64,000 nucleotides of DNA from FEN-1219 sp035548835 (GTDB taxonomy: Bacteria; Pseudomonadota; Gammaproteobacteria; Steroidobacterales; Rariloculaceae). The DNA lies in assembly GCA_035548835.1 (NCBI GenBank), contig DASZSB010000110.1, positions 6,697 through 70,696 on the forward strand. Direction: 5' to 3'. The position numbers were made by a program, and so were the translations under genes. Below, in pieces: positions 11,245 to 19,912 of this stretch. The notes under the pieces are model-generated. The model did no database searches, was not told the DNA's origin, and saw only the letters and a list, made by a program, of their open reading frames with translations. Positions within the stretch are counted from its first letter, which is position 1; each line of letters begins with the position of its first letter.

Positions 11245-11721
11245 TCAGGCGTGCGCAGCCTGTGCGAGCGTCTCCGGCGCAAGATACGTCAGACAGTCGA
11301 GCGGGTAGCGGCGGCCCGCGAGGTAGTCGTCGAGGCAGCGCATGACCATCGGGCTGCGCAGCTGCGCGCTGCGTTGCAGCAGTTGGCGGCGCGACAGCCA
11401 GTGCGTGCCGACGATGCCGTCGTCGAGCTGCACGGGCCCCGGCGGTGCTTCGGCGCTGCCGCAGAACGCGACCCGGAGGTAGGTGGTGCCCGCCGTCTCG
11501 CTGCGCCACAGATAGAGCCCGACGACGTGCGTCGGCGTGAACCGGTATCCCGTTTCCTCCAGCGCCTCGCGAGCCACGGCGGTGATCAGCGATTCGCCCT
11601 GCTCGAGGTGTCCCGCGGGCTGGTTCAGCACCAGCCTGCCGGCGACGCGTTCCTCGACCAGCAGAAAACGCCCGTCCCGCTCGATGACGGCGGCTACCGT
11701 GACGTCGACGTCTTGAGCCAT
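11245..11721 (-). CDS. nudJ: NUDIX hydrolase, NudJ-like phosphatase
   Basis: 158-aa NUDIX enzyme. The Nudix box runs from GHLEQGES (37-44) to REALEETGY (51-59). NudJ enzymes hydrolyse thiamine pyrophosphate and nucleoside di/triphosphates. The assignment to NudJ rests on the NQPAGHLE start of the box and on its position immediately before mnmA, as in E. coli. The ATG giving MAQDVDVTVAAVIERDG is chosen. A longer in-frame extension would run into the preceding gene. Confidence 0.88.
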   Translation of the reverse strand: MAQDVDVTVAAVIERDGRFLLVEERVAGRLVLNQPAGHLEQGESLITAVAREALEETGYRFTPTHVVGLYLWRSETAGTTYLRVAFCGSAEAPPGPVQLDDGIVGTHWLSRRQLLQRSAQLRSPMVMRCLDDYLAGRRYPLDCLTYLAPETLAQAAHA

Positions 11722-11729
11722 GGGGACGA

Positions 11730-12239
11730 TTATATTTGAAGCCTGCGCAATTCCGGCTCGATCTCGCAGGCGTTCCACAGTGTTTCGAACCTGCTGAGGT
11801 AGATCCGCGCCACGGCCGGCTCGTACGTGTCGGACATGCCTTCCCAGCGCTCGGCGTGCGGCCGATAGACCAGGGCATGCTCGTCGGCGATGCAGAACGC
11901 CTCGGGATGGGACTCGTGGTCGTTCTTGGCGCTGCGGAACTCGATGTAGCTGTTGAGCCGGCGGCCCATGTTCACGAACCGGCTCGAGGTCGTGATGACC
12001 CGTGTCGGATCCACGACCAGCACGCGCACGCGCGCGAAGCTGCGGGCCAGGATGAAGCGCTTCAGCGTCTCCAGAAACTCGTCGTGATCGTAGATCGCGG
12101 GCTCGAGATCGTGCGTGAAGATCGACAGCGTGCGGTTTGCGAGACTCGTGACCTCGAAGACCGCGGCGCGCACCTCTTCGAGGCTCGACAGGACTTGCCG
12201 GACGCCTCGGGTCTTTTTCTGCTCACTCGGCGCTGCCAT
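11730..12239 (-). CDS. Conserved protein, DUF7931-like
   Basis: 169-aa soluble protein. The core (VTSLANRTLSIFTHDLEP, RVRVLVVDPTRVI, GRRLNSYIEFR) resembles a conserved gammaproteobacterial family of unknown function that has been loosely called acyltransferase-like. The family number is from memory. The fold looks like one half of a phospholipase D-type domain but lacks an HKD motif. The ATG at 12239 has no clear ribosome site. A GTG at 12323 would add 28 low-complexity residues. It sits between purB and nudJ on the same strand, 8 bp before nudJ. Confidence 0.7.
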   Translation of the reverse strand: MAAPSEQKKTRGVRQVLSSLEEVRAAVFEVTSLANRTLSIFTHDLEPAIYDHDEFLETLKRFILARSFARVRVLVVDPTRVITTSSRFVNMGRRLNSYIEFRSAKNDHESHPEAFCIADEHALVYRPHAERWEGMSDTYEPAVARIYLSRFETLWNACEIEPELRRLQI

Positions 12240-12253
12240 GGAGGGTTGGTTCT

Positions 12254-12269
12254 CTGACTTCCGAGTCAG
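12254..12269. repeat. Short inverted repeat upstream of the DUF7931-like gene
   Basis: CTGACT (12254-12259), TCCG, AGTCAG (12264-12269): a 6-bp perfect stem with a 4-nt loop, 15 bp before the ATG on the minus strand. It could be a weak hairpin in the leader or an operator. No T run is present. Confidence 0.3.
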
Positions 12270-12336
12270 TTTACTTAACGGCGGCCGCACGGCTGTGCCG
12301 CCGGTCACGGTTTTCGCGGGCACGCACCGGACGCGG

Positions 12337-13707
12337 CTAGATCTGGCGGGCCAGCCTCGCGGCCAGGCCGGTGTACGTCGCGGGCTCGAGCGCCAGGAGT
12401 CGCGCGCGAACGTCCGCGGGCAGGTCGAGCCTGCCGATGAACTCGCGCAGCGTCGCGGCGTCGATGGCCCGGCCGCGCGTGAGGTCTTTCAGCTGCTCGT
12501 AGGCGTCGGCCTGGCCGTAGCGGCGCATGACTGTCTGAACGGCTTCGGCCAGCACTTCCCAGCGGTCGTTCAGCTCCGCCGCCATCAGCTTCGGGTCGGC
12601 GTCGAGCTTGGCGAGGCCCCTCTGGGCCGCGTCGAGCGCGATCAGCGTGTGGCCCAGCGCCACCCCACAGTTGCGCAGCACGGTCGAGTCCGTCAGGTCG
12701 CGCTGCCAGCGGGAGATCGGCAGCTTGTTCGCGAGGAAACCCAGCAGCTCGTTCGCGACGCCTAGATTGCCCTCGGCGTTCTCGAAGTCGATCGGGTTGA
12801 CCTTGTGAGGCATCGTCGAGGAGCCGACCTCGCCCGCGACCGGGCGCGAGCGGAAGTAGCCGAGGCTGATGTAGCCCCAGAAGTCACGGGCGAGATCGAT
12901 CAGCACGGTATTGAAGCGCGACAGCGCCTGGCAGTACTCCGCGATCCAGTCGTGGGGCTCGATCTGCGTGGTGTAGTGGTTGGGCTCGATGCCGAGTGAA
13001 TCGAGAAACCGGTCGCTGATGGCCGGCCAATCGGCTTCGGGGTAGGCGACCGCGTGCGCGTTGAAGTTGCCGACGGCGCCGTTGAGCTTGCCGCAGATGC
13101 GCACGCCCGCGAACAGCTCGGCCTGGCGCTCCAGGCGGTGGACGAAGTTCGCGATCTCCTTGCCGAGCGTCGTCGGAGTCGCGGGCTGACCATGCGTGCG
13201 CGCGAGCATCGGCACGTCGGCGAAGCGGTGCGCCAGCGTGCGCAGGTCGATGATCAATTGCTTCATCAGCGGCAGGAGAACGCGCTGCCGCGAGTCACGC
13301 AGCATCAGCGCATACGCGAGGTTGTTGATGTCTTCCGACGTGCACGCGAAGTGGATGAACGCGGCGAAGTTGCCGCTCGCGCCCGGCACGCCTTCGAGCT
13401 TCTGCCGCAGCAGGTATTCGACGGCCTTGACGTCGTGATTGGTCCTGGCTTCGAGCTCCTTGACCCGCTGCGCGTCGTCGACGCTGAACTCGTCGACGAT
13501 GGCGTTCAGCACGTCCTTCACGGGCGATTCGAGCGGTGCGAACTCGCGAATGACCGGCTCGTCCGCGAGGCGCTGCAGCCAGCGGACCTCGATCAGCACG
13601 CGGTAGCGGATCAGGGCGTACTCGGAGAGGTATTCGCGAAGCGGCGCAGTCTTGCGCGCGTAGCGTCCGTCGAGAGGCGAGAGTGCGAGGAGCGTCGAGG
13701 AGTCCAC
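12337..13707 (-). CDS. purB: Adenylosuccinate lyase
   Basis: 456-aa enzyme of the fumarase/aspartase superfamily that releases fumarate from SAICAR and adenylosuccinate in purine synthesis. The superfamily signature GSSTMPHKVNPIDFE is present, as are RTHGQPATPTTLGKE and FACTSEDINNLAYA. The GTG at 13707 is chosen because the product (SSTLLALSPLDGRYA) then aligns with the start of E. coli PurB and gives the same length, 456 aa. A TTG at 13728 would add seven residues. It is divergent from fumC with an 88-bp gap. Confidence 0.96.
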   Translation of the reverse strand: MDSSTLLALSPLDGRYARKTAPLREYLSEYALIRYRVLIEVRWLQRLADEPVIREFAPLESPVKDVLNAIVDEFSVDDAQRVKELEARTNHDVKAVEYLLRQKLEGVPGASGNFAAFIHFACTSEDINNLAYALMLRDSRQRVLLPLMKQLIIDLRTLAHRFADVPMLARTHGQPATPTTLGKEIANFVHRLERQAELFAGVRICGKLNGAVGNFNAHAVAYPEADWPAISDRFLDSLGIEPNHYTTQIEPHDWIAEYCQALSRFNTVLIDLARDFWGYISLGYFRSRPVAGEVGSSTMPHKVNPIDFENAEGNLGVANELLGFLANKLPISRWQRDLTDSTVLRNCGVALGHTLIALDAAQRGLAKLDADPKLMAAELNDRWEVLAEAVQTVMRRYGQADAYEQLKDLTRGRAIDAATLREFIGRLDLPADVRARLLALEPATYTGLAARLARQI

Positions 13708-13795
13708 CGGACGGTGAAGCCTATACAAGCGATTTCGGAGTGCGCATCATAAACGAATCCTTACCGTGCGGATTCTTTTTTGCCGAGGAGCATGT

Positions 13796-15202
13796 ATGAC
13801 GGCCGAGTTTCGAGTCGAACGCGACAGCATGGGCGAGCTCAAGGTGCCCGCGAACGCGTTGTGGGGTGCGCAGACGCAGCGCGCGGTCAACAACTTCCCG
13901 ATCAGCGGCATGCCGATGCCGCCCGCGTTCCTGCGTGCGCTCGGTCTCGTGAAGTGGGCCGCCGCCGAGGCCAATAAAGGACTCAAGCTGCTGCCGGCGC
14001 CGGTCGCCAGGGCCATTCAGGGCGTGGCGCTCGAGATCGCGGCGGGCCGGCACCTCGACCAGTTCCCCATCGACGTGTTCCAGACGGGCTCCGGCACGAG
14101 CTCGAACATGAACGCCAACGAGGTCATCGCGAAGCTCGCGTCGCGGTCGCTCGGCAAGCCGGTGCACGCCAACGACCACGTCAACATGTGCCAGAGCAGC
14201 AACGACGTGATTCCTTCCACGATCCACGTCAGCGCGTCGATCGAGATCAGCGAGAAGCTGCTGCCGGCGCTCGAGCACCTCAAGAAGACCATCGACAAGA
14301 AGGCGAAGAGCGTGGCCGGTGTCGTGAAGACGGGCCGCACGCACCTGATGGACGCGATGCCGGTGCGGCTCGATCAGGAGCTCGGCGGCTGGTCGGCGCA
14401 GATCAACAGCAACATCTACAGGCTCAAGGGCTCGCTGCCGCGCCTGACGGGTCTCACGCAGGGCGGCACGGCCGTCGGCACGGGCATCAACGCCCATCCG
14501 GAGTTCTCGGCGAAGTTCTGTGCCGCGCTCGCGAAACGGACCGGCATCGGCTTCCATCCGCTCGACAATTTCTTCGAGGCTATGAGCTCGCAGGACACGG
14601 CCGTCGAGGTCTCGGGGCAGCTCAAGACCACGGCTGTGAGCCTCATGAAGATCGCGAACGACCTGCGCTGGATGAACAGCGGTCCGCTGGCCGGTCTCGC
14701 GGAGATCGCGCTGCCCGCGCTGCAGCCGGGCAGCAGCATCATGCCGGGCAAGGTGAACCCCGTGATCCCGGAGGCCGTGGCCATGGTCGCGGCGCAGGTC
14801 ATCGGCAACGACGCGGCGATCACCGTCGCGGGCCAGTCCGGCAACTTCCAGCTGAACGTCATGCTGCCCGTCGTCGCGCTGAACCTGCTGCAGAGCATCG
14901 AGATCCTGGCCAACGCGGCGCGCGTGCTCGCGGACTCCGCGATCGCGGGCTTCACGGTCAACCAGGCACGGCTCGACGACGCGCTCGAGCGCAATCCGAT
15001 CCTCGTGACGGCGCTGAATCCGGTCATCGGCTACGAGAAGGGCGCAGCGATCGCGAAGCAGGCTTACAAGGAAGGCCGCGCGATCCGCGAGGTCGCCGCC
15101 GAGGAGACCGATCTCGGCGACGCGGAACTCAAGAAGCTGCTCGATCCGCTCGAGCTGACCCAAGGCGGCATCAAGGGCGAGGCGGGCGGCGGAGGCGGCT
15201 GA
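13796..15202 (+). CDS. fumC: Class II fumarate hydratase
   Basis: 468-aa fumarase (fumarate to malate) of the iron-independent class. Signatures are GSSIMPGKVNPVIPE (about 323-337), FQTGSGTSSNMNANEV and NMCQSSNDVIPS. The ATG follows GAGGAG with ideal spacing, so a longer in-frame start is rejected. The C-terminus ends in a Gly-rich tail (EAGGGGG), which is unusual but outside the catalytic core. A CoA-type NUDIX gene follows 24 bp downstream. Confidence 0.97.
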   Translation: MTAEFRVERDSMGELKVPANALWGAQTQRAVNNFPISGMPMPPAFLRALGLVKWAAAEANKGLKLLPAPVARAIQGVALEIAAGRHLDQFPIDVFQTGSGTSSNMNANEVIAKLASRSLGKPVHANDHVNMCQSSNDVIPSTIHVSASIEISEKLLPALEHLKKTIDKKAKSVAGVVKTGRTHLMDAMPVRLDQELGGWSAQINSNIYRLKGSLPRLTGLTQGGTAVGTGINAHPEFSAKFCAALAKRTGIGFHPLDNFFEAMSSQDTAVEVSGQLKTTAVSLMKIANDLRWMNSGPLAGLAEIALPALQPGSSIMPGKVNPVIPEAVAMVAAQVIGNDAAITVAGQSGNFQLNVMLPVVALNLLQSIEILANAARVLADSAIAGFTVNQARLDDALERNPILVTALNPVIGYEKGAAIAKQAYKEGRAIREVAAEETDLGDAELKKLLDPLELTQGGIKGEAGGGGG

Positions 15203-15226
15203 GCACGGTCGCCGCGTCAGGGAGCG

Positions 15227-15871
15227 ATGAGCGGAACGCCGAGCCTCGACACCATTCGCAGCCGCGTCGCCCTGCCGCGCGCGCCGGTCGATCCGCGCGC
15301 GCGCATCCTCGCGAGCATCGAGGGGCGAATCCCGCCGGACCTGCTCGCGCTCGTCGACCGGCCGAGCCGCGCGGCGTCCGTGCTGCTCACGCTCGTGGAG
15401 CGCGCGGCCGGCCTCACGGTGCTGTTCACGGAGCGTGCCGCGCACCTCAAGGATCATGCCGGCCAGATCAGTTTCCCCGGCGGCCGGATCGGAGCCGGCG
15501 AGAGCGCGGTCGATGCGGCGCTGCGCGAGACGCGTGAGGAGATAGGCCTGCCGCCGGCGGACGTCGAGGTGCTGGGCGTGCTCGACGAGTTCCTGACGGG
15601 AACGGGTTTCCTGATCAGGCCGGTCGTCGGCTACGTGCGACGCGGCACGTTCGTCCCCACGCCGGACCCCGCCGAGGTGGCGGCCGTGTTCGAGGTGCCG
15701 CTCGACCTGATCCTCGATCCCGCCAGCATGACGGCCAGCTACCGCGAGCGGCTCGGCGCGCGCTTTCTGACCTACGAGATCCACCACGCCGGCTACCGCA
15801 TCTGGGGCGCGACCGCGGCCATCCTCGTGAACTTCAGGGACGTCATTTCCAATGACCAGCCAGTCAGATAG
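15227..15871 (+). CDS. NUDIX CoA pyrophosphatase (NudL-like)
   Basis: 214-aa hydrolase. The sequence HLKDHAGQISFPGGR (74-88) directly before the Nudix box, and the box itself (GGRIGAGES to LRETREEIGL, 86-108), are the UPF0035/CoA pyrophosphatase signature. It probably cleaves CoA and its derivatives to phosphopantetheine and 3',5'-ADP. The last 20 bases overlap mazG in another frame, so the two genes are translationally linked. Both are nucleotide house-cleaning enzymes. Confidence 0.9.
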   Translation: MSGTPSLDTIRSRVALPRAPVDPRARILASIEGRIPPDLLALVDRPSRAASVLLTLVERAAGLTVLFTERAAHLKDHAGQISFPGGRIGAGESAVDAALRETREEIGLPPADVEVLGVLDEFLTGTGFLIRPVVGYVRRGTFVPTPDPAEVAAVFEVPLDLILDPASMTASYRERLGARFLTYEIHHAGYRIWGATAAILVNFRDVISNDQPVR

Positions 15872-16649
15872 AAAGTCCATCGAGAATCTGCTCGAGATCA
15901 TGGCGACGCTGCGTGACCCCGCACGCGGCTGCCCGTGGGATCGCGAGCAGACCTTCGCGACGATCGCCCCCTACACCATCGAGGAGGCGTACGAAGTCGC
16001 GGACGCCATAGAGCGCCAGGCGACGGACGAGCTCAGAAGCGAGCTCGGGGATCTGTTGTTCCAGGTCGTCTTCCTGAGCCGGCTCGCGCAGGAAGCGGGC
16101 CTGTTCGACTTCGACGCCGTGGCGGCCGACATCGCCGGCAAGCTGATCCGGCGTCACCCGCACGTATTCGGCGGCGCCGAGGTCCGGGACAGCGCGGAGC
16201 AGACGCGGCTCTGGGAAGACATCAAACGGCAGGAGCGGGCGGCGGCGGGCGCCTCGGGTCTGCTCGACGACGTGCCGGCGAACCTGCCGGGACTCAGCCG
16301 TGCCGTGAAGCTCGGCAGGCGCGCCGCGTCCGTGGGCTTCGACTGGCCCGACGTCGGGGGCGTCCGGGCCAAGGTTGCGGAAGAGCTCGCCGAGGTCGAC
16401 GCGGCCGTCGCGGGTGGCGAAGCCGCCGAGATCGCTGCCGAGATGGGCGATCTGCTGTTCTCGATCGCGAACTGGTGCCGGCACCTCGGCCTCGATCCCG
16501 ACGCGTGCGCGCGCGGCGCGAACGAGCGCTTCGCGCGCCGCTTCCGGGCCGTCGAGGCCGCGGTCGCCGCCAGCGGCCGCGGCTGGGACGGCCACGATGC
16601 CGCCGCGCTGGACGTGCTCTGGCGGCGCGCGAAAGCCGGGGAGGCGTGA
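15852..16649 (+). CDS. mazG: Nucleoside triphosphate pyrophosphohydrolase MazG
   Basis: 265-aa all-alpha NTP pyrophosphatase with two MazG domains. The N-terminal domain shows GCPWDREQTFATIAPYTIEE (27-45) and the metal-binding E-E-x-x-E and E-x-x-D sets (Glu44, Glu45, Glu48; Glu64, Asp67). The second domain begins about residue 155 (GFDWPDVGGVRAKVAEELAE) with EMGDLLFSIAN. Length matches E. coli MazG (263 aa). It removes non-canonical NTPs and can lower stress-related nucleotide signals. It overlaps the CoA-type NUDIX gene by 20 bp. Confidence 0.95.
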   Translation: MTSQSDRKSIENLLEIMATLRDPARGCPWDREQTFATIAPYTIEEAYEVADAIERQATDELRSELGDLLFQVVFLSRLAQEAGLFDFDAVAADIAGKLIRRHPHVFGGAEVRDSAEQTRLWEDIKRQERAAAGASGLLDDVPANLPGLSRAVKLGRRAASVGFDWPDVGGVRAKVAEELAEVDAAVAGGEAAEIAAEMGDLLFSIANWCRHLGLDPDACARGANERFARRFRAVEAAVAASGRGWDGHDAAALDVLWRRAKAGEA

Positions 16650-16669
16650 CGGCGCAACGCCCGCGTACA

Positions 16670-16702
16670 TTCAGGTTCGATTCAGCGCCCGGCCCCTAAT
16701 CT
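16670..16702 (+). promoter_or_regulatory. Direct repeat TTCAG-N6-TTCAG over a candidate promoter
   Basis: TTCAG at 16670-16674 and again at 16681-16685 gives an 11-bp period, as in sites for OmpR/PhoP-type dimers. A candidate -10 (TAATCT, 16697-16702) puts the repeats over the -35 position, the layout of an activator-dependent promoter. The downstream gene is the glycine-zipper envelope protein. A PhoP-like regulator is encoded 1.1 kb away. The link between them is inference. Confidence 0.4.
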
Positions 16703-16747
16703 GCGCTCCAAGGTCCGGACAGGACTGCTCACGGAAGGAGAGCTGGC

Positions 16748-17323
16748 ATGTGGGTCAAGACGATAACGACGGTTGCGGTCATCGGGCTGTTCGGCACCAG
16801 TGTCGCGTTGGCCGATCATGACGACGATCGGGGCTACGGCTACCGCCATGGCCACGGCTACGGTCATCGCGGCCCCGACTATGCGTACGGCCGCGTCATC
16901 AACGTCGAGCCCATGGTCCGGTACGTGACGGTCGATCGCCCGCGGCAGGAGTGCTACGACGACTACGCCCGGCAGCCGGCGTTCGGCGTCACCGGCCAGA
17001 CGATCGCCGGCGGCGTGATCGGTGCCGCGATCGGCCGGCAGTTTGGCGCCGGCAGCGGCCGCGACCTGGCTACGGCGCTCGGCGCCACGGCCGGTGCCGT
17101 CATCGCGAACCAGCGAGCGCAGCGCAACCAGGGTTTTCGCGACGTGCCGGTGCAGCGGTGCGAGGTCGCGAACGATCGCTCCACCGAGCAGGTCATCGAC
17201 GGCTATCTCGTGACCTACGCGTATCAGGGCCGCAGCTACACGACGCGTACCGCGACGCCTCCGGGCGATCGGATCGAGCTCGCGGTCGACGTGCGCCCCG
17301 TCGGCTATCCGGTGTGGCGGTGA
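16748..17323 (+). CDS. Glycine-zipper 2TM-domain envelope protein
   Basis: 191-aa exported protein: signal peptide about 1-22 (VAVIGLFGTSVALA), a His/Gly/Tyr-rich stretch (24-45), then a glycine-zipper helix (about 80-115: GGVIGAAIGRQFGAGSG, ALGATAGAVIAN) of the RcsF/SlyB-like 2TM type. The C-terminal beta domain has paired cysteines (CYDDY and QRCEV) and GYLVTYAYQGRSYTTR. Such proteins sit in the outer membrane or periplasm and respond to envelope stress. A terminator follows. The neighbouring PepSY protein and two-component system suggest a shared envelope function. Confidence 0.85.
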   Translation: MWVKTITTVAVIGLFGTSVALADHDDDRGYGYRHGHGYGHRGPDYAYGRVINVEPMVRYVTVDRPRQECYDDYARQPAFGVTGQTIAGGVIGAAIGRQFGAGSGRDLATALGATAGAVIANQRAQRNQGFRDVPVQRCEVANDRSTEQVIDGYLVTYAYQGRSYTTRTATPPGDRIELAVDVRPVGYPVWR

Positions 17324-17358
17324 GCGTCCGTCGCCACGAGTGTGCAGTCGCATCGGCA

Positions 17359-17388
17359 GGGCGGGCCGCGGGCCCGCCCGGTTCTTTC
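17359..17388 (+). terminator. Rho-independent terminator after the glycine-zipper gene
   Basis: GGGCGGGCC (17359-17367), loop GCG, GGCCCGCCC (17371-17379), followed by GGTTCTTTC. The 9-bp perfect GC stem with a short T-rich tail lies 35 bp after the stop codon. Confidence 0.65.
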
Positions 17389-17493
17389 GGTGCGGCGGAT
17401 CGGCCCGCGACACGCGATCGGTTCCTTGACGCGGACCGACGGCGGAATCCAAGCTTGACGCAGGATCACCGTCAACCCGGACGGACACCCGCA

Positions 17494-17832
17494 GTGAACG
17501 CGACGACGACCCGACCCGCTCGCGCGGGGCGCCCTGTGGCGCTCGGCGTATTGCTGGCCACCCTGCTCGGCAGCGGCGCCGCCCTGGCGCAGCCGCGCGC
17601 GGCGCTGTTGCCTTTCGATGCGGATAGTCCGGTCACGGCGTTCGCGGCGCAGCGCGGCGGCATCTCGCTGTCGCAGGCCACGGCCATGGCCCTGGCGCGC
17701 AACCCCGGGCGCGTCGTGCGTGCGGAGACGGTCCACATGGGCGACCGCACCGTGCACGAGATCCGCATCCTGGGCAACGACGGGCGCGTGCGCACCGTGC
17801 GCATCGACGCCCAGACCGGCTCGTTTCTCTAG
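17494..17832 (+). CDS. Secreted PepSY-domain protein
   Basis: About 112 aa. Signal peptide (ALGVLLATLLGSGAALA), then a PepSY domain: GGISLSQATAMALARNPGRV followed by VHEIRILGNDGRVRTVRIDA. Such small periplasmic PepSY proteins are often encoded beside PhoP/PhoQ-type systems and are thought to modulate proteolysis or signalling. The start used is a GTG without a clear ribosome site, so it is uncertain. The response regulator starts 6 bp after its stop, which indicates an operon. Confidence 0.78.
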   Translation: MNATTTRPARAGRPVALGVLLATLLGSGAALAQPRAALLPFDADSPVTAFAAQRGGISLSQATAMALARNPGRVVRAETVHMGDRTVHEIRILGNDGRVRTVRIDAQTGSFL

Positions 17833-17838
17833 TCCCCC

Positions 17839-18531
17839 ATGCGTCTGCTGCTCGTCGAAGACGATCCCAACCTCGGCCGCTCGCTCGCGGCCCAGCTCGA
17901 GCAGGCGGGCTATGTCGTCGACCGCGCCGAGGATGGCCACGAGGGGTTGTACCGCGCGCGCGAGTTCCCGGTGGACCTCGCGATCGTGGACCTCGGCCTG
18001 CCGAAGCTGTCGGGCGTGGAGCTGATCAGGCAGCTGCGGGCCGACGGCAAGTCGTATCCCGTGCTCGTGCTGACGGCGCGTGACCGCTGGCAGGACAAGG
18101 TGGAAGCCCTGAAGCTCGGCGCGGACGACTACGTGGTGAAGCCGTTCAACGTCGAGGAGTTGCTGGCGCGCGTCGACGCGCTGCTGCGTCGCGCGGGCGG
18201 CTGGGCGCAGTCCGAGCTCGTGTGCGGGCCCATCGTGCTCGACACGCGCACGCAGGAGGTCAGGGTCAAGGATCAGAAGCTCGAGCTCACGAGCTTCGAG
18301 TACAAGCTGCTCGAGTACCTGATGCTGCACGCGGGCGAAGTGCTGTCGAAGACACAGATCACCGAGGCGCTGTACGACGAGGATTTCGAGCGCGACAGCA
18401 ACGTGATCGAGGTGTTCATCGGTCGCCTGCGGCGCAAGCTCGACCCCGATAACGAGTACAAGCCGATCGAGACACTGCGCGGCCGCGGCTATCGCCTGGC
18501 GGTGGCGCGCGGCGCACCGCCTCCCGGCTGA
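17839..18531 (+). CDS. OmpR/PhoP-type response regulator
   Basis: 230-aa regulator with a receiver domain (acidic pocket VEDD at 6-9, phospho-acceptor Asp51 in VDLGLPKLSG, conserved LTARD and VVKPF near Thr80 and Lys102) and an OmpR-type winged helix (about 130-225: ELTSFEYKLLEYLMLH, NVIEVFIGRLRRKLDP, IETLRGRGYRL). It is closest in feel to PhoP. The cognate kinase starts 10 bp downstream and a PepSY protein precedes it. Confidence 0.93.
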   Translation: MRLLLVEDDPNLGRSLAAQLEQAGYVVDRAEDGHEGLYRAREFPVDLAIVDLGLPKLSGVELIRQLRADGKSYPVLVLTARDRWQDKVEALKLGADDYVVKPFNVEELLARVDALLRRAGGWAQSELVCGPIVLDTRTQEVRVKDQKLELTSFEYKLLEYLMLHAGEVLSKTQITEALYDEDFERDSNVIEVFIGRLRRKLDPDNEYKPIETLRGRGYRLAVARGAPPPG

Positions 18532-18541
18532 GCGCCGACCC

Positions 18542-19912
18542 ATGGCGCTGGTCCGCTCCCTTCGTGCGCGCGTCGTGCTGTGGGTGTGCGTCGCGCTCGT
18601 CGTGTTGTTCGCGGCGACGATCGCCGGTCTCGACATTGCATTCCGGAACAGCACGGATGGCGACCGGCGCGAGCTGCTCGAGGCGCAGGTGCTGGGGCTC
18701 ATCGCGCTCGCGGAGCCGGGGCCCGCCGGAGAGCTCCGCCTGCCCACCGAGGCGATCGATCCGCGCTTCGAGGTCGCGAACTCCGGTCTGTACGGTGCGC
18801 TGTACGACGGCAACGGCCGCGCGCTGTGGCAGTCGCTGTCGCTGCTCGGGCGCGACTTTCCGACCGACGAGCTCGCGGCGCCCGGCGAACGGAAACATCT
18901 GCTGCTCGAAGTGCCGGGTTTTCCGCCGATCGAAGCGCAGCTCATGGGCATCACGTGGGAGTTCGCGGACGGCCGCACGGCGGCTTACACGTTCGCCATC
19001 GGCGTGTCGCTCGAGCCCTACATCGAGCGGCAGGCGACTTTCCGCAACTACCTGATCGGCTGGTTCCTCGGCGTGACGCTGACGATGCTGCTCGTCGTCA
19101 GCGGACTGCTGACGTTCGTCCTGCGGCCCGTGCGCAGGCTCGAGCGCCAGGTGCGGGAGGTCGAAGCCGGCGAGCGCGTGCAGCTCACGGGCAACTACCC
19201 GTCCGAGCTCGTGGGGCTCGCGGACAATCTGAACATGCTGATCGATACCGAGCGGCGCCGGCTCGTGCGCTACCGCAACACGCTCGACGATCTCGCGCAC
19301 AGCCTGAAGACTCCGCTCGCCGCGATGCGGACGCTGCTCGCCGAGCAACGCTCGCAGCCGGCCGAGGATCGCACGGAGGCGCTGAATCGCGAGCTCGAGC
19401 GCATGGATCAGCGCGTGTCGTATCAGCTGCGGCGCGCGCGCGCCAGCGGTGCCACGGGGCTCGGTACCGAGCCCGTGGCGGTCGCGCCCATCGTCGACGA
19501 TCTGAAGCTCACGCTCGACAAGGTGTACCGCGACAAGCGCGTTGCCTGCAGCGTGTCCGTCGCTCCGGGCGCGTCGTTTCGGGGCGATCCGGGCGACCTG
19601 ACCGAGATCCTCGGCAACCTGATGGACAACGCGTACAAGTACTGCCGCGGCCGTGTGCGCGTGGTCGCCGAATCCACGCCGGAGCGGCTCGCGATCACCG
19701 TGGCCGATGACGGCAAGGGGATCGGCGAGGAGTTCGCGGCGCAGCTGTTCGAGCGCGGCAAGCGCGCCGACGAGTCCGTGCCGGGGCAGGGCATCGGGCT
19801 CGCCGTCGTGCGCGAAACCGTGCAGCTGTATCGCGGCTCGCTCGAAGTCGGCCGGTCCGATCTCGGCGGCGCGGAGTTGCGCGTCGAGCTGTCGCGCGCA
19901 GGCGTGCTGTGA
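18542..19912 (+). CDS. PhoQ-like sensor histidine kinase
   Basis: 456-aa membrane kinase. Two transmembrane helices (about 10-30 and 168-190) enclose a periplasmic sensor of about 135 residues. A HAMP segment follows (LRPVRRLERQVREVEAGER), then the H-box with phospho-acceptor His253 (DDLAHSLKTPLAAMRTLL), an N-box (EILGNLMDNAYKYC), a G1 box (ITVADDGKGIGEE) and a G2 box (GQGIGLAVVRE). The H-box and PhoQ-like order suggest sensing of divalent cations or envelope damage, which is inference. hrpA overlaps its end by 4 bp (GTGA). Confidence 0.93.
   Translation: MALVRSLRARVVLWVCVALVVLFAATIAGLDIAFRNSTDGDRRELLEAQVLGLIALAEPGPAGELRLPTEAIDPRFEVANSGLYGALYDGNGRALWQSLSLLGRDFPTDELAAPGERKHLLLEVPGFPPIEAQLMGITWEFADGRTAAYTFAIGVSLEPYIERQATFRNYLIGWFLGVTLTMLLVVSGLLTFVLRPVRRLERQVREVEAGERVQLTGNYPSELVGLADNLNMLIDTERRRLVRYRNTLDDLAHSLKTPLAAMRTLLAEQRSQPAEDRTEALNRELERMDQRVSYQLRRARASGATGLGTEPVAVAPIVDDLKLTLDKVYRDKRVACSVSVAPGASFRGDPGDLTEILGNLMDNAYKYCRGRVRVVAESTPERLAITVADDGKGIGEEFAAQLFERGKRADESVPGQGIGLAVVRETVQLYRGSLEVGRSDLGGAELRVELSRAGVL

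Noticed and set aside
13721..15901. Minus-strand open frame of 726 codons
   Set aside because: Antisense to fumC and the CoA-type NUDIX gene. No domain can be seen.
16951..17493. Longer plus-strand frame joined to the PepSY protein
   Set aside because: The upstream part overlaps the glycine-zipper gene in another frame. The GTG at 17494 begins a signal peptide and PepSY domain.
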